Shown: piece by piece, positions 26,268 to 34,481 of the stretch
Layout: each line of letters begins with the position of its first letter
How positions within the stretch are numbered: position 1 is the first letter of the stretch
DNA from: Kitasatospora purpeofusca
GTDB taxonomy: Bacteria > Actinomycetota > Actinomycetes > Streptomycetales > Streptomycetaceae
Assembly (NCBI RefSeq): GCF_000718025.1
Contig: NZ_JODS01000019.1
Location: 1-64,000, forward strand
DNA: 64,000 nucleotides
Direction of reading: 5' to 3'
The notes under the pieces: model-generated
Databases searched by the model: none
Told to the model about the DNA's origin: nothing
The model's input: only the letters and a program-made list of their open reading frames with translations
Position numbers and translations under genes: made by a program

Positions 26268-26621
26268 ATGGCCGGCGAGGCGCAGCCCGACTGCCTGTTC
26301 TGCAAGATCGTGGCGGGCGAGATCCCGGCCACCGTGGTCCGCAAGACCGACCGGACCCTCGCCTTCCGCGACATCGCCCCGAAGGCCCCGGTGCACGTCC
26401 TGGTGATCCCGCACGCCCACTACCCGAACGCGGCCGCGCTGGCCGACGCCGAGCCCGACGTCGCCGGCGAGCTGCTCGCCGAGGCGGGCCGGGTCGCCGC
26501 GGACGAGGGCCTCGAGGACTACCGGCTGATCTTCAACACCGGCGCCGGCGCGGGCCAGACCGTCTTCCACGCCCACGTCCACGTGCTGGGCGGCACGTCC
26601 ATGACCGAGCGCATGGTCTGA
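26268..26621 (+). CDS. HIT (histidine triad) family protein
   Basis: A 117-residue Hint-type nucleotide hydrolase or transferase. It has the conserved zinc or structural start DCLFCKIVAGEIPA and the catalytic HIT motif FHAHVHVLGG. It hydrolyses AMP-linked substrates; the physiological one is unknown. The ATG at 26268 is chosen for its GAGGAGA site. An ATG at 26214 would add 18 Pro/Ala residues. RNase Z starts four bases after its stop, so they are coupled. Confidence 0.93.
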   Translation: MAGEAQPDCLFCKIVAGEIPATVVRKTDRTLAFRDIAPKAPVHVLVIPHAHYPNAAALADAEPDVAGELLAEAGRVAADEGLEDYRLIFNTGAGAGQTVFHAHVHVLGGTSMTERMV

Positions 26622-26624
26622 GGC

Positions 26625-27545
26625 GTGTCCCAGCGCGAGCTCGTCGTCCTCGGGACCGCCAGCCAGGTCCCGACCCGGCACCGCAACCACAACGGCTACC
26701 TGCTGCGCTGGGACGGCGAGGGCCTGCTGTTCGACCCCGGCGAGGGGACCCAGCGGCAGATGCTGCGCGCCGGGGTCTCGGCCACCCAGCTCACCCGGAT
26801 CGCCGTCACGCACTTCCACGGCGACCACAGCCTGGGCCTGGCCGGGGTGATCCAGCGGATCAACCTGGACCGGGTCCCGCACCCGGTGGACGTCTACTTC
26901 CCGGCCTCCGGCGAGGTGTACTTCGAGCGGCTGCGGCACGCCACCGCCTTCCACGAGACGGCCGTGCTGCGGCCCCGCCCGATCGAGGAGCCGGGCCCGC
27001 TGCCCGCGCCCGGCGCCCGGTTCGCGCTGGAGGCGGTCCGGCTGTCGCACCCGGTCGAGTCCTTCGGCTACCGGCTGAGCGAGCCGGACGGCCGCCGGCT
27101 GGTGCCCGAACGGCTGGCCGCCCTGGGCATCGCCGGCCCCGACACCGGCCGGCTCCAGCACCGGGGCGCGATCGAGGTGGACGGCAAGCGGATCACCCTG
27201 GAGGAGGTCAGCGAGCCCCGGCCGGGGCAGCGGTTCGCCTTCGTCATGGACACCCGGCTCTGCGAGGGCGTCCACGAGCTCGCCGAGCGCGCCGACCTGC
27301 TGGTCGTCGAGGCCACCTTCTCCGACGCGGACGCAGGGCTGGCCGAGGACCACGGCCACCTCACCGCCGGCCAGGCCGCCAAGGTCGCCGCCGAGGCGGG
27401 TGTCCGCACCCTGGTCCTGACCCACTTCTCGCAGCGCTACCCCGACCTCGGCCAGCACCTCGCCGACGCCCGCAAGCATTTCGACGGCCCGATCGTGCTT
27501 GCCGAGGACCTCGCCCGGGTACCAGTACCGCTCCGGCACAAGTGA
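26625..27545 (+). CDS. rnz: ribonuclease Z (tRNase Z)
   Basis: A 306-residue metallo-beta-lactamase-fold endonuclease that removes the 3' trailer of pre-tRNAs. Motif II is FHGDHSLGLAG (HxHxDH-like THFHGDH), the exosite region follows, and later metal ligands are in FVMDTR, HLTAGQAA and LVLTHFSQRY. The start is a GTG at 26625, four bases after the HIT gene. Confidence 0.95.
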   Translation: MSQRELVVLGTASQVPTRHRNHNGYLLRWDGEGLLFDPGEGTQRQMLRAGVSATQLTRIAVTHFHGDHSLGLAGVIQRINLDRVPHPVDVYFPASGEVYFERLRHATAFHETAVLRPRPIEEPGPLPAPGARFALEAVRLSHPVESFGYRLSEPDGRRLVPERLAALGIAGPDTGRLQHRGAIEVDGKRITLEEVSEPRPGQRFAFVMDTRLCEGVHELAERADLLVVEATFSDADAGLAEDHGHLTAGQAAKVAAEAGVRTLVLTHFSQRYPDLGQHLADARKHFDGPIVLAEDLARVPVPLRHK

Positions 27546-27738
27546 GGCGCCCATCCGTCAGGGCCGCGGTGAACAGCGTGGAAAACCGCTCGCGCCGCCC
27601 GGCGTTCTGCCGCAGCATCGTCGGGTGCGGCCCCGCCGCCCGCCGCAGCGATCACGTGCGCGGCGTACCCTGGTGCCCCGGAAGGACCGAGCGGCACACG
27701 AGACACGGATGGGATGAGGCAGGCCCCAGCGCCGACCT

Positions 27739-28863
27739 ATGAGTGACACATCGCAGACCCGTTCCAACGGACAGCCGCGCCCCGAACCGGCCGAGGACGG
27801 CCGCGTCAGCGCCCGGATCGTCATCCCCGAGAAGCATCCGATGGTCACCCTGCTCGGCGCCGCCGACTCGCTGCTGCGAGTGATCGAGCAGGGCTTCCCC
27901 GCCGCCGACATCCACGTCCGGGGCAACGAGGTGACCGCGACCGGCGAACGCGCCGAGGTCGCCCTCGTCAAGCAGCTGTTCAGCGAGATGATGCTGGTGC
28001 TGCGCACCGGCCAACCCCTCACGGAGGACTCCGTGGAGCGTTCCATCGCCATGATCCGCAGCGCCGTCGACGACCCGGACAGCCCGACGCCGTCGAAGGT
28101 GTTCACCGCGAACATCCTGTCCAACCGGGGCCGGACCATCCGTCCGAAGACCCTCAACCAGCAGCGCTACGTCGACGCCATCGACAAGCACACGATCGTC
28201 TTCGGCCTCGGCCCGGCCGGCACCGGCAAGACCTACCTCGCGATGGCCAAGGCCGTCCAGGCCCTCCAGGCCAAGGAGGTCAACCGGATCATCCTGACCC
28301 GCCCGGCCGTCGAGGCGGGCGAGCGGCTCGGCTTCCTGCCCGGCACCCTGTACGAGAAGATCGACCCGTACCTGCGGCCGCTGTACGACGCGCTGCACGA
28401 CATGATGGACCCCGACTCCATCCCGCGGCTGATGGCCGCCGGGACCATCGAGGTCGCGCCGCTCGCCTACATGCGCGGCCGCACCCTCAACGACGCCTTC
28501 ATCATCCTCGACGAGGCCCAGAACACCTCGCCCGAGCAGATGAAGATGTTCCTCACCCGCCTCGGGTTCAACTCCCGGGTGGTCGTCACCGGCGACACCA
28601 GCCAGATCGACCTCCCGGGCGGCACCCGCAGCGGCCTCAAGGTCGTCCAGGAGATCCTGGTCGACGTGCCCGACATCCACTTCTCCGTCCTCACCAGCAC
28701 CGACGTGGTCCGCCACAAGCTGGTCGGCCGGATCGTGGACGCGTACGAGCGCTGGGACGCCCTCCAGGAGGCCCAGGAGACCGAGGAGCGCCGCCCCCCG
28801 GTCAAGGCCGCCCAGCGGCGCGGCTCACGCGCACCCCGACAGTCCCATCGCACCGAAAGCTGA
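27739..28863 (+). CDS. phoH: PhoH family ATPase
   Basis: A 374-residue cytoplasmic P-loop ATPase. An N-terminal KH-like segment (VTLLGAADSLLRVIEQGFPAADIHVRGNEVTATG) precedes GPAGTGKTYLAMA (Walker A), LTRPAVEAGERLGFLPG and IILDEAQNTSPEQMKMFLTRLG (Walker B plus sensor). PhoH proteins are putative RNA helicases or ribosome-biogenesis factors and nearly always precede ybeY, as here with a 14-base gap. Confidence 0.95.
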   Translation: MSDTSQTRSNGQPRPEPAEDGRVSARIVIPEKHPMVTLLGAADSLLRVIEQGFPAADIHVRGNEVTATGERAEVALVKQLFSEMMLVLRTGQPLTEDSVERSIAMIRSAVDDPDSPTPSKVFTANILSNRGRTIRPKTLNQQRYVDAIDKHTIVFGLGPAGTGKTYLAMAKAVQALQAKEVNRIILTRPAVEAGERLGFLPGTLYEKIDPYLRPLYDALHDMMDPDSIPRLMAAGTIEVAPLAYMRGRTLNDAFIILDEAQNTSPEQMKMFLTRLGFNSRVVVTGDTSQIDLPGGTRSGLKVVQEILVDVPDIHFSVLTSTDVVRHKLVGRIVDAYERWDALQEAQETEERRPPVKAAQRRGSRAPRQSHRTES

Positions 28864-28877
28864 GTAACCAGCCCGTC

Positions 28878-29372
28878 ATGTCGATCGACATCGCCAATGA
28901 GTCCGGCTGGGACGTCGACGAGGAGTCCGTCCTCGCCGTCGCCCGCTACGCCCTGGACAAGATGCGGATCCACCCGCAGTCCGAACTGTCCGTGATCCTC
29001 GTGGACGGGGCGGCGATGGAGGAGCTGCACATCCAGTGGATGGACCTCCCGGGCCCCACGGACGTGATGTCCTTCCCCATGGACGAGCTGCGCCCCGGCA
29101 AGGAGGGCGAGGAGCTGCCGCAGGGGCTGCTCGGCGACATCGTGCTCTGCCCCGAGGTCGCCGAGCAGCAGGGCAAGGCGGCCCCGTCCAAGCACTCGAT
29201 GGACGAGGAGCTGCAGCTGCTCACCGTGCACGGTGTGCTGCACGTGCTCGGCTACGACCACGAGGAGCCGGACGAGGAGGAGGAGATGTTCGGCCTCCAG
29301 AAGGCGATCCTCGACGGCTGGCGGGCCGAGCGGGGCCTCGGCGGCATCTCCCCGGCCCCCACCACCCACTGA
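28878..29372 (+). CDS. ybeY: endoribonuclease YbeY
   Basis: A 164-residue zinc endoribonuclease for 16S rRNA 3'-end maturation and 70S quality control. It carries the zinc motif HGVLHVLGYDH and the family segment PTDVMSFPMDE. It is slightly longer than many bacterial YbeY because of a loop rich in Lys/Gln. It lies between phoH and the CorC/HlyC gene, a conserved neighbourhood. Confidence 0.96.
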   Translation: MSIDIANESGWDVDEESVLAVARYALDKMRIHPQSELSVILVDGAAMEELHIQWMDLPGPTDVMSFPMDELRPGKEGEELPQGLLGDIVLCPEVAEQQGKAAPSKHSMDEELQLLTVHGVLHVLGYDHEEPDEEEEMFGLQKAILDGWRAERGLGGISPAPTTH

Positions 29373-29391
29373 GCGCGGAGCCCGAACCCCT

Positions 29392-30717
29392 GTGAGTGGT
29401 GAAAGTACGAGCTTCATCCTCGGCGCGGTCGCGCTGGTCGTGCTCGGCTGGCTGGCCGCGTGCGCCGAGGCGGGCATCTCCCGGGTGTCCCGGTTCCGGG
29501 CCGAGGAAGCGGTCCGGTCCGGGCGCAGGGGCTCGGCCCGGTTGCTGGCGCTGGCCTCCGACCCGATCCGCTACCTCAACCTGGCCACCCTGATCCGGGT
29601 GGCCAGCGAGATGGCGGCCGCGGTGCTGGTCACCGTGGTGTGCGTGCGCAACATCGACACGACCTGGCAGGCCGTGCTGCTGGCGTTCGGCGTGATGGTG
29701 CTGGTGTCCTTCGTGGCGGTGGGGGTCTCCCCGCGCACGATCGGCCGCCAGCACCCCCTCACCACCGCCACCGCGGCCTCCTTCGTGCTGCTGCCGCTGG
29801 CCCGGATCCTCGGCCCGATCCCGCGGCTGCTGATCCTGCTCGGCAACGCCCTGACGCCCGGCAAGGGCTACCGCGAGGGCCCGTTCGCCTCCGAGGCGGA
29901 GCTGCGGGCGCTGGTCGACCTGGCCGAGAAGAACGACGTCATCGAGGACGAGGAGCGCCGGATGGTGCACTCCGTCTTCGAGCTGGGCGACACCATCGTC
30001 CGCGAGGTCATGGTGCCGCGCACCGACCTGGTGATGATCGAGCGGCACAAGACCGTGCGCCAGGCGCTGACCCTGGCGCTGCGCTCGGGCTTCTCCCGGA
30101 TCCCGGTGGTCGGCGACAACGAGGACGACGTGGTCGGCATCGTCTACCTCAAGGACCTGGTGCGCCGCACCCACATCAACCGGGACTCCGAGTCGGACGA
30201 GGTCGGCGCCGTGATGCGCCCGGCGGTGTTCGTCCCGGACTCCAAGCCCGCCACCGACCTGCTGCGCGAGATGCAGCAGATGCGCTCGCACGTGGCGATC
30301 GTGATCGACGAGTACGGCGGCACCGCCGGCCTGGTCACCATCGAGGACATCCTGGAGGAGATCGTCGGCGAGATCACCGACGAGTACGACCGGGAGATCG
30401 CCCCGGTGGAGGACCTCGGGGACGGCTCCTACCGGATCACCGCCCGGCTGCTGGTCGAGGACCTGGGCGAGCTGTTCGGGATCGAGCTGGAGGACGAGGA
30501 CGTCGAGACGGTGGGCGGCCTGCTGGCCAAGCACCTGGGCCGGGTGCCGATCCCCGGCTCCTCCTGCGCGATCCCGCTGCCCGAGGAGGTCCCGGGCGGC
30601 CTCACCGCGATCCGCCTGACCGCCGAGAGCTCCGCCGGCCGCCGCAACCGCATCGGCTCCGTGGTCGCCGCGCCGGTGCGGGAGGCGGAGGAATCGGCCC
30701 CCGGGGCCGACGAGTAG
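29392..30717 (+). CDS. hemolysin/CorC family (DUF21-CBS) membrane protein
   Basis: A 441-residue protein from a GTG at 29392. An N-terminal CNNM/DUF21 membrane domain has about four helices (SFILGAVALVVLGWLAACAE first). A CBS pair follows (VMVPRTDLVMIERHKTVRQAL and VAIVIDEYGGTAGLVTIEDILEEIVGEI), then a C-terminal CorC_HlyC domain. The family is implicated in magnesium or cobalt efflux; the old hemolysin name has little support. It forms part of the phoH-ybeY cluster, 19 bases after ybeY. Confidence 0.92.
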   Translation: MSGESTSFILGAVALVVLGWLAACAEAGISRVSRFRAEEAVRSGRRGSARLLALASDPIRYLNLATLIRVASEMAAAVLVTVVCVRNIDTTWQAVLLAFGVMVLVSFVAVGVSPRTIGRQHPLTTATAASFVLLPLARILGPIPRLLILLGNALTPGKGYREGPFASEAELRALVDLAEKNDVIEDEERRMVHSVFELGDTIVREVMVPRTDLVMIERHKTVRQALTLALRSGFSRIPVVGDNEDDVVGIVYLKDLVRRTHINRDSESDEVGAVMRPAVFVPDSKPATDLLREMQQMRSHVAIVIDEYGGTAGLVTIEDILEEIVGEITDEYDREIAPVEDLGDGSYRITARLLVEDLGELFGIELEDEDVETVGGLLAKHLGRVPIPGSSCAIPLPEEVPGGLTAIRLTAESSAGRRNRIGSVVAAPVREAEESAPGADE

Positions 30718-30737
30718 CGTTCGGGTACGTCCGGAGC

Positions 30738-30743
30738 GACGAT
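30738..30743 (+). promoter_or_regulatory. -10 of the small Cys-rich protein gene
   Basis: GACGAT ends six bases before the ATG at 30750, the leaderless pattern. Confidence 0.35.
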
Positions 30744-30749
30744 GGGGGC

Positions 30750-30986
30750 ATGAGTCACCAACTTCGCGCGGAGTACGGCCCGCAGGGGGCGGCGGGCGGG
30801 GTGAAGGTCTGGCACGTCGTGCGGGAGGGGGATCCGGCCGTGGCACTGTGCGGCCGGAGCATGCCCGCCGACGTGGAGACCCGGTCGGAGCAGGAGTGGG
30901 GGACCGGGCTCCGGTGCTGTCAGCAGTGCGGTTCGCTGTACATGCACGAGGTGCCGCACATGCAGGGGAGCCACCCCTACAGCTAG
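30750..30986 (+). CDS. small Cys-rich (zinc-ribbon-like) protein, unknown function
   Basis: A 78-residue protein, MSHQLRAEYGP..., with a single ALCGRSMP Cys and then LRCCQQCGSLYMHEVPHM. Paired cysteines spaced as CGR...CCxxCG look like a zinc-ribbon or knuckle. The motif recurs in short actinomycete proteins with no known role. A preceding ATG-rich tract fits a leaderless start. Function unknown. Confidence 0.7.
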   Translation: MSHQLRAEYGPQGAAGGVKVWHVVREGDPAVALCGRSMPADVETRSEQEWGTGLRCCQQCGSLYMHEVPHMQGSHPYS

Positions 30987-31042
30987 GCGGGCCCGGGCCC
31001 GACAACCAACAGCCAGGCGCTACGACCGAGTCGGAGGTCGCC

Positions 31043-31582
31043 ATGAAGCTGCAGGACGAATTGCCCGTCGACCACAGACTTGTGCTGGTGTGGCGGATCG
31101 GGGCGGGTCTCGGCGGGGTGTTCCTGATCGTGTTCGGCTGCCTGGGGCTGGCCGACCACCCGGGATTCCTGTCCACCGAGGGCAACGACATCGCCGGCAT
31201 GTCCACCAACGGCGCGCTGAGCGTCCTGTCCATCGTGATGGGCGGGGTGCTGGTGGTCGCCGCGGTCATCGGCGGCAACGTCGCCGCCAATGTGAACATG
31301 GCGGTCGGCGTGCTGTTCGTGCTGTCCGGGTTCTACGGGCTGACCGTGCTCGGCCGCTCGGACGCCAACATCCTGAACTTCGGGATCCACAACGTGATCT
31401 TCGCCTTCGCCTTCGGCGTGGTGATCACCACCTTCGGGATGTACGGACGGGTCAGCAGCCACCTGCCGCACGACAACCCGTACTGGCGCAAGCGGGCGGC
31501 GGACGAGGTGGCGATGCCCAACGGTCCCAAGACCTTCGTGAAGGTGATCCGGCCCGGTCCGCCCAACCCGGTCGGCCACTGA
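31043..31582 (+). CDS. DUF4383 family four-helix membrane protein
   Basis: A 179-residue integral membrane protein. Four hydrophobic segments start at about residues 17, 54, 82 and 115 (IGAGLGGVFLIVFGCLGLA, LSVLSIVMGGVLVVAAVIGG, NMAVGVLFVLSGFYGLTVLG, IHNVIFAFAFGVVITTFGMYG). These match the DUF4383 family. The ATG at 31043 follows CGGAGG. Function unknown. The gene's stop region is duplicated downstream. Confidence 0.85.
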   Translation: MKLQDELPVDHRLVLVWRIGAGLGGVFLIVFGCLGLADHPGFLSTEGNDIAGMSTNGALSVLSIVMGGVLVVAAVIGGNVAANVNMAVGVLFVLSGFYGLTVLGRSDANILNFGIHNVIFAFAFGVVITTFGMYGRVSSHLPHDNPYWRKRAADEVAMPNGPKTFVKVIRPGPPNPVGH

Positions 31583-31611
31583 GGACCCCGGCCGGTCGGC
31601 CACCGAGGACC
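31568..31611 (+). repeat. 20-bp direct repeat duplicating the DUF4383 stop region
   Basis: CCGGTCGGCCACTGAGGACC at 31568-31587 recurs at 31592-31611 with one change, which turns the TGA stop into CGA. The period is 24 bases. Confidence 0.85.
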
Positions 31612-31626
31612 GCGGTCGGCGGGGCC

Positions 31627-31632
31627 TATGCT
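31627..31632 (+). promoter_or_regulatory. -10 of the Cdd-like gene (leaderless)
   Basis: TATGCT ends seven bases before the ATG at 31640. Confidence 0.45.
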
Positions 31633-31639
31633 CCTGGGC

Positions 31640-31993
31640 ATGAGTGACATCGTCGAGCTGGACCCCGAAGACAAGAAGATCATCACCCTGGCCCGCTCCG
31701 CCCGCGCCCGCAACGGCGTCCCGGAGGGGGCCGCGGTGCGTGACGAGACCGGCCGGACGTACGTGGCCGGGACGGTCGCGCTGGAGTCGCTGCGGCTGAG
31801 CGCGGTGCAGACGGCGGTGGCGATGGCGGTGGCCAGCGGTGCGAAGTCGCTGGAGGCGGCGGCCGTGGTGTCCGAGGCGGAGCAGCCCGCCGAGGCCGAT
31901 CTGGCGGCCGTGCGGGACCTCGGCGGCGCGGGCACCCCGCTGCTGCTGGCCGGGCCGGACGGGGTGCTGCGGGTCTCGGTCGAGGCGCGCTGA
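31640..31993 (+). CDS. cytidine-deaminase-like protein lacking zinc ligands
   Basis: A 117-residue protein aligned by eye with cytidine deaminases: an N-terminal helix (DKKIITLARSARARNGVPEG), ETGRTYVAGTVALESL in place of G-x-NVENA, and SAVQTAVAMAVASGA where an active enzyme has CAERxAIxxAxxxG. The Cys-Ala-Glu zinc/catalytic triplet is replaced by Ala-Val-Gln, and no PCxxC is present. It is therefore probably not a deaminase. It sits beside era, where cdd sits in Bacillus. It could have a structural or ligand-binding role. The ATG at 31640 follows a TATGCT -10 by seven bases. Confidence 0.75.
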   Translation: MSDIVELDPEDKKIITLARSARARNGVPEGAAVRDETGRTYVAGTVALESLRLSAVQTAVAMAVASGAKSLEAAAVVSEAEQPAEADLAAVRDLGGAGTPLLLAGPDGVLRVSVEAR

Positions 31994-32044
31994 ACGCTTG
32001 CGGCGTCGCCGGTGCCCGGGGTTCGCGCCCCGGGCATCCGTGCG

Positions 32045-32073
32045 TTCGAACACCCTTGGGCCAGGCGGATAAT
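32045..32073 (+). promoter_or_regulatory. candidate promoter for the 52-aa protein and era
   Basis: TTCGAA, 17 bases, GATAAT. The -10 is close to TATAAT, unusual in this GC-rich setting. Confidence 0.45.
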
Positions 32074-32119
32074 CTCACCGGGGACGGGCGGGGAATCCGC
32101 ACGGTGAGGGGGCTGGGCG

Positions 32120-32278
32120 ATGGGGCCGTACGCGTTCTTCGCGGGACTGCTGCTGGGCGTGATGGGCATGGGCAAGTGGCAGGAGACCGGCTCGCCGTTC
32201 TGGCTCTGGGGCTCGGTCTCCTTCCTGCTGATCGTCCTCGGCTGGGGGCTGGGCTCGCTGTTCGGCGGGAAGAAATGA
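32120..32278 (+). CDS. 52-residue membrane protein upstream of era
   Basis: A short gene, MGPYAFFAGLLLGVMGMGK..., with two hydrophobic segments (AFFAGLLLGVMGMG and SVSFLLIVLGWGLGSLFG) and a basic end GGKK. The start is the ATG at 32120 after the candidate promoter at 32045-32073. Its GC-biased third positions and clean two-helix hairpin support a real gene. Function unknown. The conserved position just before era suggests it is not random. Confidence 0.65.
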   Translation: MGPYAFFAGLLLGVMGMGKWQETGSPFWLWGSVSFLLIVLGWGLGSLFGGKK

Positions 32279-32320
32279 CCGGCCCGGACGCCGGTGGCGG
32301 TCCCCTCGCGGGTGATCAGG

Positions 32321-32326
32321 GAGAAT
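32321..32326 (+). promoter_or_regulatory. -10 of era (leaderless)
   Basis: GAGAAT ends seven bases before the ATG at 32334. Confidence 0.4.
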
Positions 32327-32333
32327 GGGGTCC

Positions 32334-33263
32334 ATGAGTGCCCCTTCCTCCTCGTACCGCTCCGGCTTCGCGTGTTTCGTCGGCCGGCCCAACGCGGGCA
32401 AGTCGACCCTGACCAACGCTCTGGTGGGGACGAAGGTCGCGATCACCTCCGACCGCCCGCAGACCACCCGGCACACCGTCCGCGGCATCGTGCACCGCCC
32501 GGACGCCCAGCTGGTGCTGGTCGACACCCCCGGCCTGCACAAGCCGCGCACCCTGCTCGGCGAGCGCCTCAACGACCTGGTCCGCAGCACCTGGGCCGAG
32601 GTCGACGTGATCGGCTTCTGCCTGCCCGCCGACCAGAAGCTCGGCCCCGGCGACAAGTTCATCGTCAAGGAACTCGCCGAGATCAAGAAGACCCCCAAGG
32701 TCGCCATCGTCACCAAGACCGACCTGGTCGACTCCAAGCGGCTCGCCGAGCAGCTGATCGCCGTCCACCAGCTCGGCGCCGAGCTGGGCATCGAGTGGGC
32801 CGAGATCATCCCGGTCTCGGCGGTCGGCGAGAAGCAGGTGGACCTCGTCGCCGAGCTGATCACCAAGCTGCTCCCGGAGGGCATGCCGCTCTACCCGGAC
32901 GGCGACCTGACCGACGAGCCCGAGCAGATCATGGTGGCCGAGCTGATCCGCGAGGCCGCCCTGGAGGGGGTCCGCGACGAGCTGCCGCACTCGCTGGCCG
33001 TCGTGGTCGAGGAGATGATCCCGCGCGAGGGCCGTCCGGCCGACCGGCCGCTGCTCGACATCCACGCCAATGTGTACATCGAGCGGCAGAGCCAGAAGGC
33101 GATCGTCATCGGCGCCAAGGGCGCCCGGCTCAAGCACGTCGGCACCACCGCCCGCAAGCACATCGAGGCGCTGCTCGGCACCCCGGTCTACCTGGACCTG
33201 CACGTCAAGGTGGCCAAGGACTGGCAGCGGGACCCGAAGCAGCTGCGCAAGCTCGGGTTCTGA
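32334..33263 (+). CDS. era: GTPase Era
   Basis: A 309-residue essential GTPase for 16S rRNA/30S assembly. G1 is GRPNAGKST, G2 is SDRPQTTRHTV, G3 is DTPGLHKP and G4 is TKTD. The C-terminal KH domain includes VYIERQSQKAIVIGAKGARLKHVGTTARKHIE, which binds the 3' end of 16S rRNA. The ATG at 32334 is preferred to 32325, which lies inside the -10. The last codons and stop form the first copy of a 17-bp tandem repeat. Confidence 0.96.
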   Translation: MSAPSSSYRSGFACFVGRPNAGKSTLTNALVGTKVAITSDRPQTTRHTVRGIVHRPDAQLVLVDTPGLHKPRTLLGERLNDLVRSTWAEVDVIGFCLPADQKLGPGDKFIVKELAEIKKTPKVAIVTKTDLVDSKRLAEQLIAVHQLGAELGIEWAEIIPVSAVGEKQVDLVAELITKLLPEGMPLYPDGDLTDEPEQIMVAELIREAALEGVRDELPHSLAVVVEEMIPREGRPADRPLLDIHANVYIERQSQKAIVIGAKGARLKHVGTTARKHIEALLGTPVYLDLHVKVAKDWQRDPKQLRKLGF

Positions 33264-33340
33264 CCGACGGCGGGCTCTGACCGGCAGCTGGCTCTGACCG
33301 GCAGCGGGTTCCGATCAGCGGCGGGCTCTGATCGGCGGCG
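33255..33340 (+). repeat. 17-bp tandem repeat x5 starting at the era stop
   Basis: Units of the form GGGnTCTGACCGGCnGC recur every 17 bases (reference positions 33263, 33280, 33297, 33314, 33331). The first unit includes era's final Gly-Phe codons and TGA. Later units carry point differences. Confidence 0.85.
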
Positions 33341-33359
33341 GGACGGCGAGGGGGCGGGG

Positions 33360-34073
33360 ATGAAGCTGAACACGCGCGAGTGGGGCAGCGGCGACCGGGT
33401 GGCGCTGCTGGTCCACGGGATCATGTCCGACCACCGCAGCTGGCGGTCGGTCGGCCCGGCGCTGGCCGGGCGCGGCTACCGGGTGATCGCGGTCGACCTG
33501 CGCGGCCACGGCGCCAGCCCGCGCGGGGAGGGCGCCGCCCCGGTGGACCGCTACCGGCCCGAGCAGTACGCCCAGGACCTGGTGGACACCCTGCCGACGG
33601 GCGCGGAGCTCGCGATCGGCCACTCCCTCGGCGCCCTGACCCTGCTGCACGCGGTGGACCGGCTCCGGCCGGCCCGGGCCGTCTACTCCGACCCGGCCTG
33701 GCGCTTCGTGCGGCCCGGCCTGTTCGACCCGGCCGTGTTCACCCAGTTCAAGGCGGCCACCCGGGAGCAGATCGGCGTGCTCAGCCCGCGCTGGGACGCG
33801 GCGGACGTCGAGGTCGAGCTGGCCACCCTCGCCGTCTGGGACCCGGACACCGCGCTCGCCCTCTCCGCCCTCGCGGACCGGGCCGCGCTGCCCGGCGCCC
33901 CGGTGGTGCCGTCCCTGGTGCAGCTGGCCGACAACAGCTGGCTGATCGGGCCCGAGGACGCCGGGACGCTGCGCGGCCTGGGCTACGAGGTACGCACGGT
34001 GCCCGGCGCCGGGCACACCATCCACCGGGACGACCTCCCGGGCTTCCTGGCCTCGCTCGACGGCTGGCTCTGA
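33360..34073 (+). CDS. alpha/beta hydrolase
   Basis: A 237-residue serine hydrolase. The oxyanion element is VALLVHGIMSDHRSW, with VIAVDLRGHGAS following. The nucleophile elbow is AIGHSLGALTLL, and the catalytic His is near the end in PGAGHTIHRDD. The substrate (ester, lactone or other) cannot be read from sequence. The ATG at 33360 follows a GGGGCGGGG tract. A 13-bp repeat containing its stop follows it. Confidence 0.9.
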   Translation: MKLNTREWGSGDRVALLVHGIMSDHRSWRSVGPALAGRGYRVIAVDLRGHGASPRGEGAAPVDRYRPEQYAQDLVDTLPTGAELAIGHSLGALTLLHAVDRLRPARAVYSDPAWRFVRPGLFDPAVFTQFKAATREQIGVLSPRWDAADVEVELATLAVWDPDTALALSALADRAALPGAPVVPSLVQLADNSWLIGPEDAGTLRGLGYEVRTVPGAGHTIHRDDLPGFLASLDGWL

Positions 34074-34115
34074 CGGCCGGGTGTGACGGCCGGGTGTGAC
34101 GGCCGGGGTGTGACC
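34068..34115 (+). repeat. 13-bp tandem repeat spanning hydrolase stop
   Basis: TGACGGCCGGG recurs with TGA at 34071, 34084, 34097 and 34111 (periods 13, 13 and 14). The first TGA is the real stop. Confidence 0.85.
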
Positions 34116-34147
34116 GCTGCGGTGCGACGGTCGGGAGGCGTTGCCGG

Positions 34148-34423
34148 TCAGGCGCCCTCGCGCAGGACCAGCGAGACCAGCTCCCGCTGGGACTCGGTGA
34201 GCTTGGGGTCCGCGCAGTGCACCGTGCGCCCGTCGACGGTGATCGCGTAGTGGTAGCCGTCCGGCACCCCGTAGGAGGGCGCGCGCAACCCGCCCGCGAC
34301 GGCCTCGCGGGCGAGCGCGTGCACGTGCGGGGCGTCCACCCGCTCGGTGGTGTCGAGCTCAGCGCGGCGGACGTGTCCCGCGAGGCCGCCGGTCCGGGTC
34401 ACCTGGATACGCATGGTGTCCAT
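34148..34423 (-). CDS. emfourin-type metalloprotease inhibitor
   Basis: A 91-residue protein starting MDTMRIQVTRTGGLAG, a beta-rich opening typical of the protealysin inhibitor emfourin family. The rest includes GVPDGYHYAITVDGRTVHCADPKLTESQRELVSLV. The family forms a tight complex with protealysin-like M4 proteases and is usually encoded next to them. Here it follows the M4 gene on the same strand, with 58 bases between. The start could be the second ATG at 34412-34414. Confidence 0.88.
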   Translation of the reverse strand: MDTMRIQVTRTGGLAGHVRRAELDTTERVDAPHVHALAREAVAGGLRAPSYGVPDGYHYAITVDGRTVHCADPKLTESQRELVSLVLREGA

Positions 34424-34481
34424 GGTGCTACCCAGGGATGGCGTTTGCCGGTGTTTTTCCGGACCTTGACCCAATCGCCAC

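Noticed and set aside
21554..26374. A 1606-codon open frame on the minus strand
   Set aside because: It runs opposite dnaJ, rsmE and the tricorn-like protease. High GC leaves few stops and no family motif is seen.
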